Shown in pieces: positions 13,230 to 23,870 of a DNA stretch of 59,216 bases (its first letter is position 1; the number at the start of each line of letters is the position of its first letter). Origin of the DNA: Phoronis australis. Lineage: Eukaryota; Phoronida; Phoronidae. The notes under the pieces are model-generated. The model made no database searches, was not told where the DNA came from, and saw only the letters and a list, made by a program, of their open reading frames with translations. A program made the translations under genes and the position numbers. Location: the NCBI GenBank assembly GCA_002633005.1, contig NMRA01000256.1, positions 532,120 through 591,335 of the forward strand, given 5' to 3'.

Positions 13230-13397
13230 TTAAGTGTGGAATGTATTTTTGACGAGGTGAAAACTCGTAATCGGTGAGCGGATTTCGCCTATCACCCGTT
13301 TAAAATACAAGGGACGAAATTTGTACAGAACGCGACGGGAAGTATTGTAGCGCGAATCTGAATTATGTTTCCCATAACAGCAATGCTTGTTTGGCAT
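13230..13397 (-). pseudogene. THAP zinc-finger N-terminal fragment
   Basis: From the ATG at 13395-13397 the minus strand reads MPNKHCCYGKHNSDSRY, the classic start of a C2CH THAP DNA-binding domain, in which MPxxCCxxxCNSDSRY is common in transposon-derived THAP proteins. The second zinc-binding Cys is His here (KHN instead of KCN). The AVPxxF core and the distal C-x2-H pair are absent; the frame runs on with unrelated residues to a stop at 13230. An upstream in-frame ATG at 13508 exists, but the THAP start argues for the internal one. It is best read as a broken first exon from a DNA transposon or domesticated THAP gene. No TIRs were found around it. Confidence 0.5.
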
Positions 13398-13739
13398 TTC
13401 CACACTAAAAGATGAAAAACTCGAAGTAAACTGAACAGAATACACTCTACTAACGTATCGGGCAAATGGCCAAACGACAAGCTTTTGCCCTAGTTTCGGA
13501 GACGTCACAGTTAAGTCTCAAAGAATCTCGCGTTATTGTTATTAACCCGCACAAGGTGTAAGTCTTAGCAGTTAAAGGATAATCTCAAAGTTTATTCACA
13601 AAATTGCGTCATTTCACATATATCTAGAAAAATACCCTACTTTCATTCTCATGGAACTTGAAATACGAAATATATACCTTGTAGATTCATGGGAACCACC
13701 TCAAACCGCGTGGACATTTGTTTACTACCAATTCGAGAT

Positions 13740-14309
13740 CCCTGCGTGCCGCTAGGTGGTAGGTAGCCAGCACGCAGGTATCACTTAATTTTCCTCGGGA
13801 AATTTTTTACACCGGCGTTTCTAATTGGCTGGTCAAATTCTCAACAGGCAGCGCTTTACGCAAACAAATTGGCATGACTGATGGACTGAAGTGTAAATGT
13901 GGTCTGTTATACAGACAGATCGGTGCTTAAAATTCATGTTCAGGAAATCTGAATCCCAGTAATTATGATTGCGCCTTTTCGGAGTGCATTTTTCTATTGT
14001 CGGTGTCTTTTGTTTACAATACTGTCCTGTATTCATACAGTATGAATTACACCGCACCGAATCGGCCAGATATGTGTTTATTGTACATGTATGTGCTTCA
14101 AGCACGCGGCTCTTAAACACCACTGAAGAAACGAAATATTTGCAGCTACGCCACTTGCATGACAAGACTAAAAATCGTTCATAGTCCGCCAATTTTTCAT
14201 GTTATTGTAAAGCTAACCAATGACTGCCGAGGTTACACCAATCAATGCTGAAGCGCGTGCTGCTGCGTGATACCTGCGTGCTGGCTAGGCACGTAGGGAA
14301 CCAGCGAGT
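13740..14309. mobile_element. 590-bp TIR element family, copy 1
   Basis: This copy is collinear with 45377-45966. It starts CCCTGCGTGCCGCTAGGTGG, continues with AGCCAGCACGCAGGTATCAC, and ends with the inverted counterpart GTGATACCTGCGTGCTGGCT...CACGTAGGGAACCAGCGAGT. The outermost bases of the left end are diverged, and I could not find a target-site duplication here although copy 2 has one. On the minus strand a 119-codon frame (13833-14192) has an N-terminal segment that is also open in copy 2, but no known transposase motif is visible. Confidence 0.7.
13833..14192 (-). CDS. Hypothetical 119-aa frame inside the 590-bp TIR element
   Basis: The frame opens with MADYERFLVL and contains the phrase SRVLEAHTCTINTYLAD. 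The same phrase and a very similar start (MADCKKRFLAF) occur on the minus strand of the second element copy at 45674-45865, where the frame is interrupted earlier. It is Cys- and His-rich (several C-x-C/H clusters), but the spacing does not match THAP, BED or other zinc fingers I know. It lies wholly within a non-autonomous-looking TIR element. It could be a fossil exon of the parental transposase, a small element-encoded protein, or an open frame preserved by chance between young copies. Confidence 0.25.
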   Translation of the reverse strand: MADYERFLVLSCKWRSCKYFVSSVVFKSRVLEAHTCTINTYLADSVRCNSYCMNTGQYCKQKTPTIEKCTPKRRNHNYWDSDFLNMNFKHRSVCITDHIYTSVHQSCQFVCVKRCLLRI

Positions 14310-16007
14310 CACTCAAATCGAATCTCTCGCAAGGCAGAGCAGTTCCATATGTACACTCAAAAGACGTAGCGGATCACAAAGACAAAACGCGGTTTTGTTC
14401 CTGAGGGACGTTATGTCTGCATACATTTGACAGTTGTGAACGAATGCACCGAGTCCAAGTCGCCGCACCGCCACATTGTTTATAAACTCAGAAAGTTGTG
14501 AACCAAAATGAATCCTCACAGGAATTCATTAAATTGATCGGTAATTTGACTTTTTGCTGTTTGGTTCTCGTGCTTTAACCACCGACGGATCTCTATTGTC
14601 CACTTCGTACTTCCTTTCTTCCTTTCTTGAGATCAGTTTGTCCTACTTAGGCTCCTGGCACATTCACAAAATTAAAACGTTTTAGTGAAAATTAAGTTAG
14701 TTACGCACTGCAAATTCAGCTGACATGGCGAGTGAATGTTGAAATAGCGAACATGGTTAACGCATGTTTAGGTTATATTGATTCAAAAACAAGTTTTCAC
14801 CGAATAATTAAGCGATACACGTCAGGATTTAATGACTCGCGATGTTTTCCGCTTTTTCTCGGCTTCGGCAAATCGACATAATTTGAGTTAAGGTACACGA
14901 GTACTCAAAAACGACGTGGTGAATTTCACTGAAGATTCTCTATTCTAATAGTTATTCACCAATCTCAAAGCCGCTAATGGGATTTTCCTTTTGAACGCCT
15001 GGTTTTTGCATACCATAAGATAGACGAATACGAGTGTTATTTTTTACGAAAATACTTTATGTTTTGAGAATTAATTTGACATAGAAAGAAACCCGGAAAC
15101 GGAACGATTGATTGAAATTTTGTACCAGTGTTTTTGAGGTAAATTATTAAGTTTTCATTTAAAAAGATTTCATTAAAATTGACCAACGGGATAGTTTGGT
15201 ATCAACCTACCTTTATTAAAAATGAAATTTTGACTTAAAAACGCTGGTTACGTAACAACAATGGCGCATAAATATAAAACACATTTCTGTAATCTTTTTT
15301 CAATCAGAAAATAATACTAATTGACACAGCCTGGTTTTTGATATATGAGTTAGAATGAAGGTCACTAATTTATAAGGTTTGAGATAACCTTGAAAATAGT
15401 TTTAAAGGTATCACAATATTCAAATATATTCTAAAATGCATATGAAACTCCTTTTTTGGGAAATCGCTTGCTTCATTGGCTCCCCCCATACCGTGCTGTT
15501 GACATCAGATTCAGAGCGCGATCACACATTACAAAATCCATGTTATCGTTCAGCTGTTTGTCGAATAACTGTGAACGAATGCGCGCGTTTATGATATATG
15601 AGAGGGAGATTAGATGAACACAGCGTTGTTTCCTTCGCGCGTATTTCAAAAAGCGTGATTTTTGTCTATAAATCCCCTCACAAGTGAAATAGAACAACTC
15701 TGTAGTAGACGTTGCGAAATGATAATTGCGCCAGGAGTTGTTTAAAAGATATTTTGATAAACATTCGCGTGACATGCCTCTTTAAGCTTAGAATCATTCA
15801 ATAAGAGATCAACGTTCCGATAAAATTACCGTTTTATTGAAATTTCCTGTTTCCTAGGAGCAGCCGAGCTCACGCCATGCCGGGATGAGAGAACATCGGC
15901 GTGCCCCGGGGGTAGGTCAGCGAAAGGCACCACAGGTTAAAATGGCTCTTACAGTGCTCCAGCCCATTGCACTGGTCACCCAAAAGTTTGTACGGCAATT
16001 AAAACCA
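14310..16007. other. Unassigned non-coding sequence
   Basis: Nothing is recognised. A 100-codon minus-strand frame at 15473-15775 has no motif. AT-rich tracts predominate at 15050-15450. Confidence 0.5.
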
Positions 16008-16227
16008 ACAGCTTATTATTTAAAATGACTTATTCTTATTAAAGTGACATAGGCAAGAAATTGAATTTCAGGCCTCAAAAGTGGGGCCCTCTATATTAAT
16101 ACAGGGGCCTCGCTCATCAACTGCCTCCCGACGGGGCCTTATATTAATATAGGGGCCTCACGTCTGAGGCCCAAAATAAAATTTTTGCCTATGTCATTTT
16201 AATAAGTTATTTCAAATAATAAACTGT
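16008..16227. mobile_element. Foldback MITE, 220 bp
   Basis: The two halves are nearly reverse complements. The left half reads ACAGCTTATTATTTAAAATG, then TGACATAGGCAAGAAATT, then AGGCCTCA and a GGGGCC...TATATTAATA block. The right half contains the complements in reverse order, ending CAAATAATAAACTGT. About 100 bp of each arm pairs, with a short centre near 16113-16130. No duplication of the flank is obvious. There is no coding capacity, and the transcript or single strand would form a long hairpin. Confidence 0.6.
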
Positions 16228-16229
16228 TA

Positions 16230-19200
16230 ACCGCTTTCACAAAAATAAAAGTGCGGTTCTTATATCATGTTGAGGAAATAAAGTTAGTTGGTGCGAAAAA
16301 TCTTTGTTGTAATAACTGTGACAATCAATTTTCATAGAACAGCCCATAACATAAGAAGAAGTAGATGTCAGTCAAACGCACCGTTCTGAAAGTTTTTTTA
16401 TTATTGTTTATTGACATGAGTTGGACCAGCAAATATGAACAGAAATATACAGTCGATCACATTTTCGAACAATTCGCTGGTGTTGGATTTTCCAATTCAG
16501 GTGCACAGGGCGTCATTTTAGCACTTGGAACTTTTGCAAAAATATGTGCTTATACGAATCGGTGTGTTCCGACAGGTATTGCCCTCATTTTATGCTCCCG
16601 GGGAGTTGAGACGGATCTAACTTGATTAGAGTAGATTTCAATAGCAGTCTTGCAGCGAGAAAAATCTAGCCAACATCACGTGATTTTATTAAAATATCTC
16701 GAAATCTTGTTTTTAACGAGGTACTAGCGTTACTGAACTTTACCCAGTCCCATAGACTGGTAGCAAGATTTCAAAGTCGCTTGGTGATTTACAGCGCCAC
16801 GTAAATTTTTTGTGTTGCTTTTAATTAGTTTATTTTAATGGCGGACTGGATCCAAAACGCTGACATGACGTTGTGCTAAAGAATCGAAATGATGACAATG
16901 CCGCTAAGACACTGTACATGTATTAATTTCCTATGTTACCGATAAATCTACACGCCTTGCATTGCAGCCACATGCAGGCCAGTGGCTAAATATTAGAACT
17001 AGAAGTTATATTTCCCATGGGTTTCATTTTTCCATGGAATGAATTGTTTATTTGTTGTAAAGAAATTTTGTGTGAGTCCTGAGAACCAAGGTATAGATTT
17101 CAACAATGATTATGCGTTGTAAAATGCATTTATGTAGAGATGGCGACCAGTAACAAACAACTTATCAAACAGACAGAAATTTGCATGGGAATAAGACGCT
17201 TGTCATTTCAGAAATTGAACAGTGACACACTTCTGTCAGTGTCAGATTACCAGACAAGAAAATGCGATGACCTGCATAAATACGCCTTAATAACCAAAGA
17301 ACTACTCCATCATCCAACGGTTCCACCAGTATTGATGAAAATGGGCTATTAGGAAACTTGCTCAGGTTAAAATGTACTAGGAACTTTATGGCGCTGACAT
17401 ATACACTGCCAGGTGCGAAGTGAGCTTCGTTAATGGAAAATGTGATCACATTTATCAAAATGGTTCCCCGTAATATCACCAGTCTCTCAAATAAGCGATC
17501 CAATCCCATCGGGCAAAGCTTCACCTCGCGTTTTAGAAGGTTGGAGTTGGCATCGATAACGGATTCAGTTTGAATCAAGGTATTAGATGATGTAGGAAGT
17601 GAATAGTGGTCGGTGGTGCTGGCGGACGTACGACAGTCTACCCTTCAGTGTTACATCGGAAGGACTGCCTTCGATCGATGACGCTTTTATCGCCCAAATT
17701 GGTTTACTTAATAAATCAGTGCGCTGATTTCAGGACGCCATTGTTGTTTATTAGATAAACCTACTTGAAAGGGAGAGTGAACAAAACTTAGGGTTCCGAA
17801 CATGCAGCTCTTGGCACGCGTAAAGTGCAACCAGACGCACCTAACCCTATATCATGCCCTTTGCCATCGGGTTGTTTCATAAAAACGAATTTTATTAAAA
17901 CTTACAGAACAATCCGTTTGCAAAAAAAATCGTAACAGAGGGTGGAAACTTACTTCATTATTTGTAAATAAACGAAATCTTATGTTACATTCAACTTTAC
18001 AATTTTTGAAATCTGTCTTGCGCGATGCATTTGTACATTTGCACTCGAATTGAAAATCACTTAGTTCAAAAATTATGAGGATTACTGTTTGGAATTGATT
18101 AATTATAGAGCTCTATTAAAATAATATGCTCAGGAAGGGCTGCTGAAAGTAATGCGGAAGTGCTGAACCAAGTGCCGATAAAAACGAGTGAGCGAATATA
18201 ACATTATTTGAACACCATATCTTTCGTTTCAGGCAAACATTATCTACTATAGATATGCAAATGTGTATAAATTGAACCGCAATCGACCCCCATAAGAAAT
18301 GACATAGCATGGAGTACTGGGTATTGATTTCTATCATAACAACCGGTGAGATTATGTATCACCGAAGATTAATCACTTAGATCCCTTTGAAGTAGTAATT
18401 ACGGATCCGTAACAAATTAAATGAACACAATTTAGGCGGCCATTAAAGAGTATGGATGACTTCAATTTACAAACGTTTCGATTATCTTACGCTCTGCACT
18501 TCGTTTTACTAGTCCCGAAACAAAAACTTTAAAATCGACTAATTAGTGAAGTTATCTAATGTATGAAACAATCCCTGTTTTAGTGATGCCGTGGTGATAA
18601 CACGACCTCGCAAATATCACCCGATCAGCCGTGGTGTTACCTACAATGCCACGGTGAGTTGACAGTTTGGTCCCAAGTGAGACTACGTATCACGCCATCT
18701 GGAATTACAACTTCGTATTCATCTGAGTGTTCAAGGTACCTCAGCCAACACCCAAATAAAACCTGTTAATACACATAATTTAAATAATTTAAAATCAATT
18801 CGATGAAAATGCAGTTAAATGAATATTTTACCATAGCGCAATTGTATCCCATTCTGTGCGTCAGCGTCCAGGATCATATTGGCAAGAGAAGAGAGCCAGA
18901 ACATTGCGGGGCGAACATTGAGCACTTGATACGGCTCCGGTCAAATTTCTCAGGATTTTGGTTTGATGTGATTGGCAAGTTTCGAATGTGCTTCTTCTAC
19001 CTCGACCTTTACCTTCTACCTCCGCGGAATCGAAAACTTGAATCTCGATGGTGACCCTGGGTGATATACAGCTGATTTGAGTTACCCGCTCGCTCAGTGG
19101 CTGTCGGACTATAACCCAAAGCTAACCATCGATTTTACAACACAAATCGGCATTATTTAAAACCATTTTTAGATGATGCATTAAGATTGAAGGAAAGAGC

Positions 19201-19560
19201 ATTTCCGAAACTTCAATAAACATTAGTAATCGCCTAGTATGTTGCTTTCAGGATCAAGCCACCAGACAGAAATCTCCAGCGCGCATCAAAAAACTACCAC
19301 ACTTAATTTTCCAGCGTGCACAAAAAGAAACCGGAGGGAGAGAAAGAGAGAAAGTAATTGAAATGACTTTCCCTTTCTCAATCAAAAGTGCAATAAAGTG
19401 GCCTATAGCAAAGCTAAAATGCTCATATAACAAAAATGTCTACGGGTTTTATACACCTGGTGTATAAATTGAAACATGTATCGTATTTCTCAAGCAATGC
19501 CATTTATTGTACATCGTAGGCATTTGCTACGCATACATAAATTCATAAATTAAAATGCAT
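16230..19560. other. Unassigned sequence containing one copy of a dispersed repeat
   Basis: A roughly 100-bp segment at 16650-16752 belongs to the three-copy dispersed family also seen at 22526-22640 and 32625-32752. The remaining frames (for example 86 codons at 16365-16625, 70 at 17140-17352 and an opposing 137 at 17165-17578) carry no domains I can name. The frame at 17140 reads as polar and protein-like but ends abruptly at 17352. Confidence 0.45.
16650..16752 (+). repeat. Dispersed repeat family R1, copy A
   Basis: This shares with copies at 22526-22640 and 32625-32752 the ordered blocks GCAGCGAGAAAAA-TCTAGCCAA, ATCACGTGAT, ATCTCG and CTTG, then a GAGGTACTAGCG-TTACTGAAC segment. Copy boundaries and TIRs are unclear. 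There is no coding potential. The shared CACGTG core is an E-box, but this may be coincidence within the repeat. Confidence 0.5.
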
Positions 19561-21150
19561 ATTTAGAGTATTTACACAGAGAGCAGTTCTTCTCTTAAAG
19601 CCATAGCCTTCTGAATATACAATGCAAGGCGCTTGATAGTGTCATGATTTTTCTTTTGGAGAGTCGATATTTACAAGCTCTGGTAGAAGTTTTTTCCTAG
19701 GTCTCCAAGAACAGGGCATCGACATATGAAATGAGACTCATCTTCAATTTCACTTAGATTGCATCTCCCGCATATTCTCTCATTTCTATGAATACCCATA
19801 TGTCTACCTTTCTCTATATTCAGTGAGTGGCTTGGACATCGAAACTGCGCATTTAGTCTTCTCGAATAACTGGTGAAACCATTCCCGTACTGCTGGCTAT
19901 TAAGATCACGTTTACAAAGAGTATAACACTCAATAAGATCACGTTTAATAACAGCATAACACTGACATTTATTTGAATTAACTGTTTCCAATTGCCATTC
20001 TTATACTCTACAGTCTAATAGCGTCTACTTGAATATCATAATAAATTCAACACTATTATCTGGGCCAAATAACCTTACGCTTCTCCATTAATACGGTACT
20101 TAAACAATTTTTGACACGGTGTACCCAGTTACAATTACTGTTTTCACCCTGTTGCCTAAGCCTACTATAGCACTTCATTGGACATCTATGTTCTCCCCTA
20201 TGAAGTAATCTTGTCCAATAGGTAATTGGCTTATATATATTTTGTAACAAATAATTGTCTCCCACATTCACCGCGAGTCATAGCATTCGCCGTTTCAATA
20301 CTCAGTCTCGGAACGTAAATACAAAAATCATTATGAACTTTTTCAATAGTATCACACAATGATGTGCCCCATATTTTTGCACCACATGTTAGTATGGGCA
20401 TAATCATGGAGTCAAAGAGTTTAAAATGCACTGTATGGGAAGTACAGTTAAATGTTGACAGAATGGTTTTGATGGCGCTTATTGCTTTCCGAAGTTCATT
20501 TGGCTTGCAAGTTCTCTACAAAATTCTTTCCGTTTATGTCTGCAGGAGAATGTGACTTCTAAGTAGCCTACTTGTAATACGATTTGGTATTAATTTTCTT
20601 GTCACCAAAACACCTTTCAGTCTTCAAAATATGTCAAATGCCACAGCATTTGTTTTGTTCAAATTAACTCTACAAAACTTTTCGTGTGCAAAGAGCTTCA
20701 TCCGCAGCCCAGCAACAGTATTCGAATCCCAGCAGTAAATCATCCTCAAAAATAGAGAACCTACGTCACAATCCGGGGAGACGAGTTTACCTCTACTTAC
20801 ACTTTCTTTAATATCAAACTCTAGTGTGCAAACAAACACCGAGAACAGCCAAGGATTTAAAACACACCCTTACCGGAAACCAAGTGCACATTTAAAATGG
20901 GGCGTGGTCTGTGACTGTACCATAACACACGATTGTACAGTGTCGTACATACTGTGCAAAATTTCAAACATTTCCATGCAAACCTTTAGTTAAAGGGGCA
21001 TAAAATAAGCGGAGATGTCAACACTATCAGATGCATTAATAAAATCAATAAATGGACAATATACTTTCTCTTTCCGTTTAGCGACATATTTCTGGATGGT
21101 AGTCTGTAAATTAAAAATATGATCGACTGTAGAATACATTTCTTAATATT
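19560..21150 (-). pseudogene. Non-LTR retrotransposon (LINE) reverse transcriptase relic
   Basis: Reading the minus strand from about 21080 downwards, successive fragments match the order of a LINE ORF2. A palm motif-A-like segment (YCPFIDFINASDSVD near 21040-21080, where AFD is usual) comes first. Then a region corresponding to the GxxQGxxLSP motif is decayed, followed by a segment ending RVNLNKTN (20624-20839), the usual RT/thumb boundary. The segment FDSMIMPILTCGAKIWG...NAMTRGECGR lies at 20231-20431, an RT-distal block at 20056-20271, and a C-terminal zinc-knuckle-like ICGRCN...ESHFICRCP at 19671-19991. The YADD catalytic site is not intact, and stops and frameshifts separate every block. 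It is a dead copy of the same LINE family as 40840-41690. Confidence 0.75.
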
Positions 21151-23435
21151 CGACCACTCATCTATCCGAGAACAAAGAATAGTTAAAAAAAGTTAATAAT
21201 ACTATCCATAAGGGAGATCCTTCCATAATGATTTGGATTAACTCTGTCTCCTTTTATAAAGCGGCGCAAGATTATCTTGAGTACCAACGTTAGAGTATAG
21301 CTCGACCTAACAAAGGGCTTGGAGCGATGTTTTTTTTTTTTTTTTTTCGTAAGTTAACAGCCAGTTTTCGTCCCCGAATATTTGCCAACGATTCATGGAG
21401 GATTGCCGAATCATTGGGGATCCTCAGGTCTCGGGTTTCAATCTTTTTGCTGGAAATCGATCTTGAAAATATTTTCCGTTCTCCTTGAATACCGACCCAA
21501 GACAATTCTGTGCTCGTGCATATTATGGATTATCTTATATCTGTGTGAATACGACCATGGAATATTCCATGGAGTACGGGAAATCATGTCCAATCCGTAT
21601 TCCATTGTTGAATCCTTTTTCTGCAGTTAGTGTATAGTGTCCTGGTGCAGTACATTTGCGTGCACGACGGCAAATTTAGTCGACTGATCTTGTACATTTT
21701 GACTACCTGAAACATTCATTCAAGGTGTCGTTTCCACAAAAGCAGTTTTATTGCTCTAAATTTGCAAATTTTCAGCAAAGATTTACCGGTAAAAACTCCG
21801 ACGCAGGTTGGTCAGACCGGTTATTTAGGTCATCCTTATGTACATTGTATACCAGTACCTAATAGGTGATCTTACAGTACTAGTCTTTACTACTTAATAA
21901 TTTTTGACATTAAGCTTGCTATATATGGGACAAATCAAGACAAAATAAACTCTTTTTCGTGCCATTAATACATCGATTACCATCTTTCAGCGCTTGATTA
22001 ATTTTTATCTATACATTGATCTTATTTGACATTTTTACTTTAGTTTGTATGTCGGCCTCACAGAATTAGGAAGCAACTCGTGTCTCGATTCATGCTATCA
22101 AGTTTTAGAAGTCAGGAACATTACGTCTTTAAGGTTTTTCTTTACTTTTACGTAATTACCCTAGATTCTGGCTTCTCAAGATGGAATGGCTTCCCAAATT
22201 AAAAAGAGCGAAACACTTGAGAAAAAGGATCAAATAAAACATACTTAAATATGATATCCAAGACCAAAAAATGTTAACAGAATAGGAAGAAACTGTACTT
22301 CATTATTTCACAATTGTCACCAACAAAAACTTGCCGAGATTTTGATCCTTTCTAATATGCGGGGAGCTTTGGGAAAATGGAAACCTGAGCCATTAGTTTG
22401 TTCGTATTGGGAACACTATACCATACATGTTCTTTGGTTTTCCGCATAGCTAAACCGAAAAATTCAGCTACAGCGAAATCACTTCACTTTAATGGGTTAG
22501 ACCAGGGTAGTGTTCAGAAACTGTCTTGCAGCAAGAAACAATTAGCTAAAACCACGTGTTTAAATAGACGACAATATCTCATGTAATCTCGCGAAGTCTT
22601 GCTTTTTATCGAGGTCCTAGCGTTATTGAATTCTATTTTGCTTTACTAACTGCACCTTAAGATAGGCAGCGGACAACTTAAAGGAACACCATTTCAGTCT
22701 AAACAAATTAAGCACCTCAATCGACGATAAGCAGGAGCGTATGTACTGTCAGTAAGATGCCAATCATAAAGCATTCTTCGAGCTAATTTAAGAATGAAAG
22801 TAACAGAATTTCATCCACTTAGCACTGCGTTAAAGTGCTTGGAAGAAGGAAAACCTAATGAGCGGTATCCAACCAACAACTACTTTCGTGTAAAGGAATA
22901 AATTGACAAGGGTATGAGTACTACCAGAACTCTTGGTGGGATACGTGTCAAGTGTTGTTTTGTAGTGTTGAGATGCTGATTTTAATCTTTTCGTAAAACA
23001 AATGTCCGCTCAAAGTGGTACGTTGCATAATAATATGATCGCAGGATGCTGAAGGACAAGCAACTCTGCACGTGCTAGACGTAACTAAATAAATAATAGT
23101 TTAAATGCAATTATGTTAAAATGTTACACCTGGATATCTAATGTAAGCAAAATACAAGAAGTGTTTAAAGTTGTATCTAATCTTCAACATACGAATTTTG
23201 ACTTCTCAATGGAGTGGGGGCTTTTCAGTAGTAATAGACTGGACAGCGTTCCGCACGACGCGAGAAGCTCGCAAAATCTCCGTAAGGTCACGCAAGACTT
23301 CGTGAGATATCGCCATGCGTTGCAAGCAAAGCAAGTTATCACGGAATTGTTCCGACCATTGAACACCAATCAGGGCTGCGTTCCTTAGGCGTAAGATTTT
23401 AGCGAGATATCAAGTGTTCCATTGAAATTGGAACC
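21150..23435. other. Unassigned sequence with dispersed repeat R1 copy B
   Basis: An 18-base T tract lies at 21330-21347, and a perfect 18-bp palindrome CCATGGAATATTCCATGG at 21555-21572. Copy B of the R1 family is at 22526-22640. No gene is recognised. Confidence 0.45.
22526..22640 (+). repeat. Dispersed repeat family R1, copy B
   Basis: This has the ordered blocks TTGCAGCAAGAAACAATTAG, ACCACGTG, TATCTC, CGCGAAGTCTTGC and CGAGGTCCTAGCGTTATTGA in common with copies A and C. It is diverged by substitutions and small indels, consistent with an old interspersed family. Confidence 0.5.
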
Positions 23436-23870
23436 CCAGTCGAAAACAGATTCCCGCACCTTCAAAACAGCTATCCAGGCCGAAAAACACGAGACCCGAC
23501 CTTTAAAATAGGAACCCGGGGAAATGGACAGGACAGTTGTTGACCAAAACACTATTCCCGCTTTTTCTGTCAGAGTGAATGCGTTGAGTTCAGAAATTCT
23601 GATTCCAAATTCCATTTTAATGATCGATGAGGACAAGAACGATGAAATTGCTGACAGTGCAGATGTTTTGAGTGAATAATTCTTGCAGTCTATTTAAACA
23701 ATGTAAAAAACAACTGTAAAGCACTTGAAGATGCTTTAACTCAAAGTTTGGGGATAATGACATCGTCTCGGAAAATTTGTCCGGGTTCCCTGCCCTTTCC
23801 CCCGGGGTTCGTGTTTTTCGGGCTAGTTACGTGTAGGTGTTATAAGGTGCGGGAGTATGTTTTCGACTCT
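23436..23870. mobile_element. Short TIR element, about 435 bp
   Basis: The left end AGTCGAAAACAGATTCCCGC followed by ACCTT and, 20 bp later, GCCGAAAAACACGA is mirrored at the right end (23800-23868) by TCGTGTTTTTCGGGC, AAGGTGCGGGAG and TGTTTTCGACT. The inverted repeats pair over about 60 bp with an unpaired internal patch. No target-site duplication was found at these edges. The 83-codon minus-strand frame inside has no known motif. It is a non-autonomous DNA element by structure. Confidence 0.5.

Noticed and set aside
17140-17578. Opposed 70- and 137-codon frames as a gene
   Set aside because: No recognisable domain, no splice evidence, and neither frame is favoured over the other.
21330-21347. 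T tract taken as the poly(A) tail of the minus-strand LINE
   Set aside because: The LINE's 3' end is at its low-coordinate side near 19560, so this tract lies upstream of the 5' remnant and cannot be its tail.
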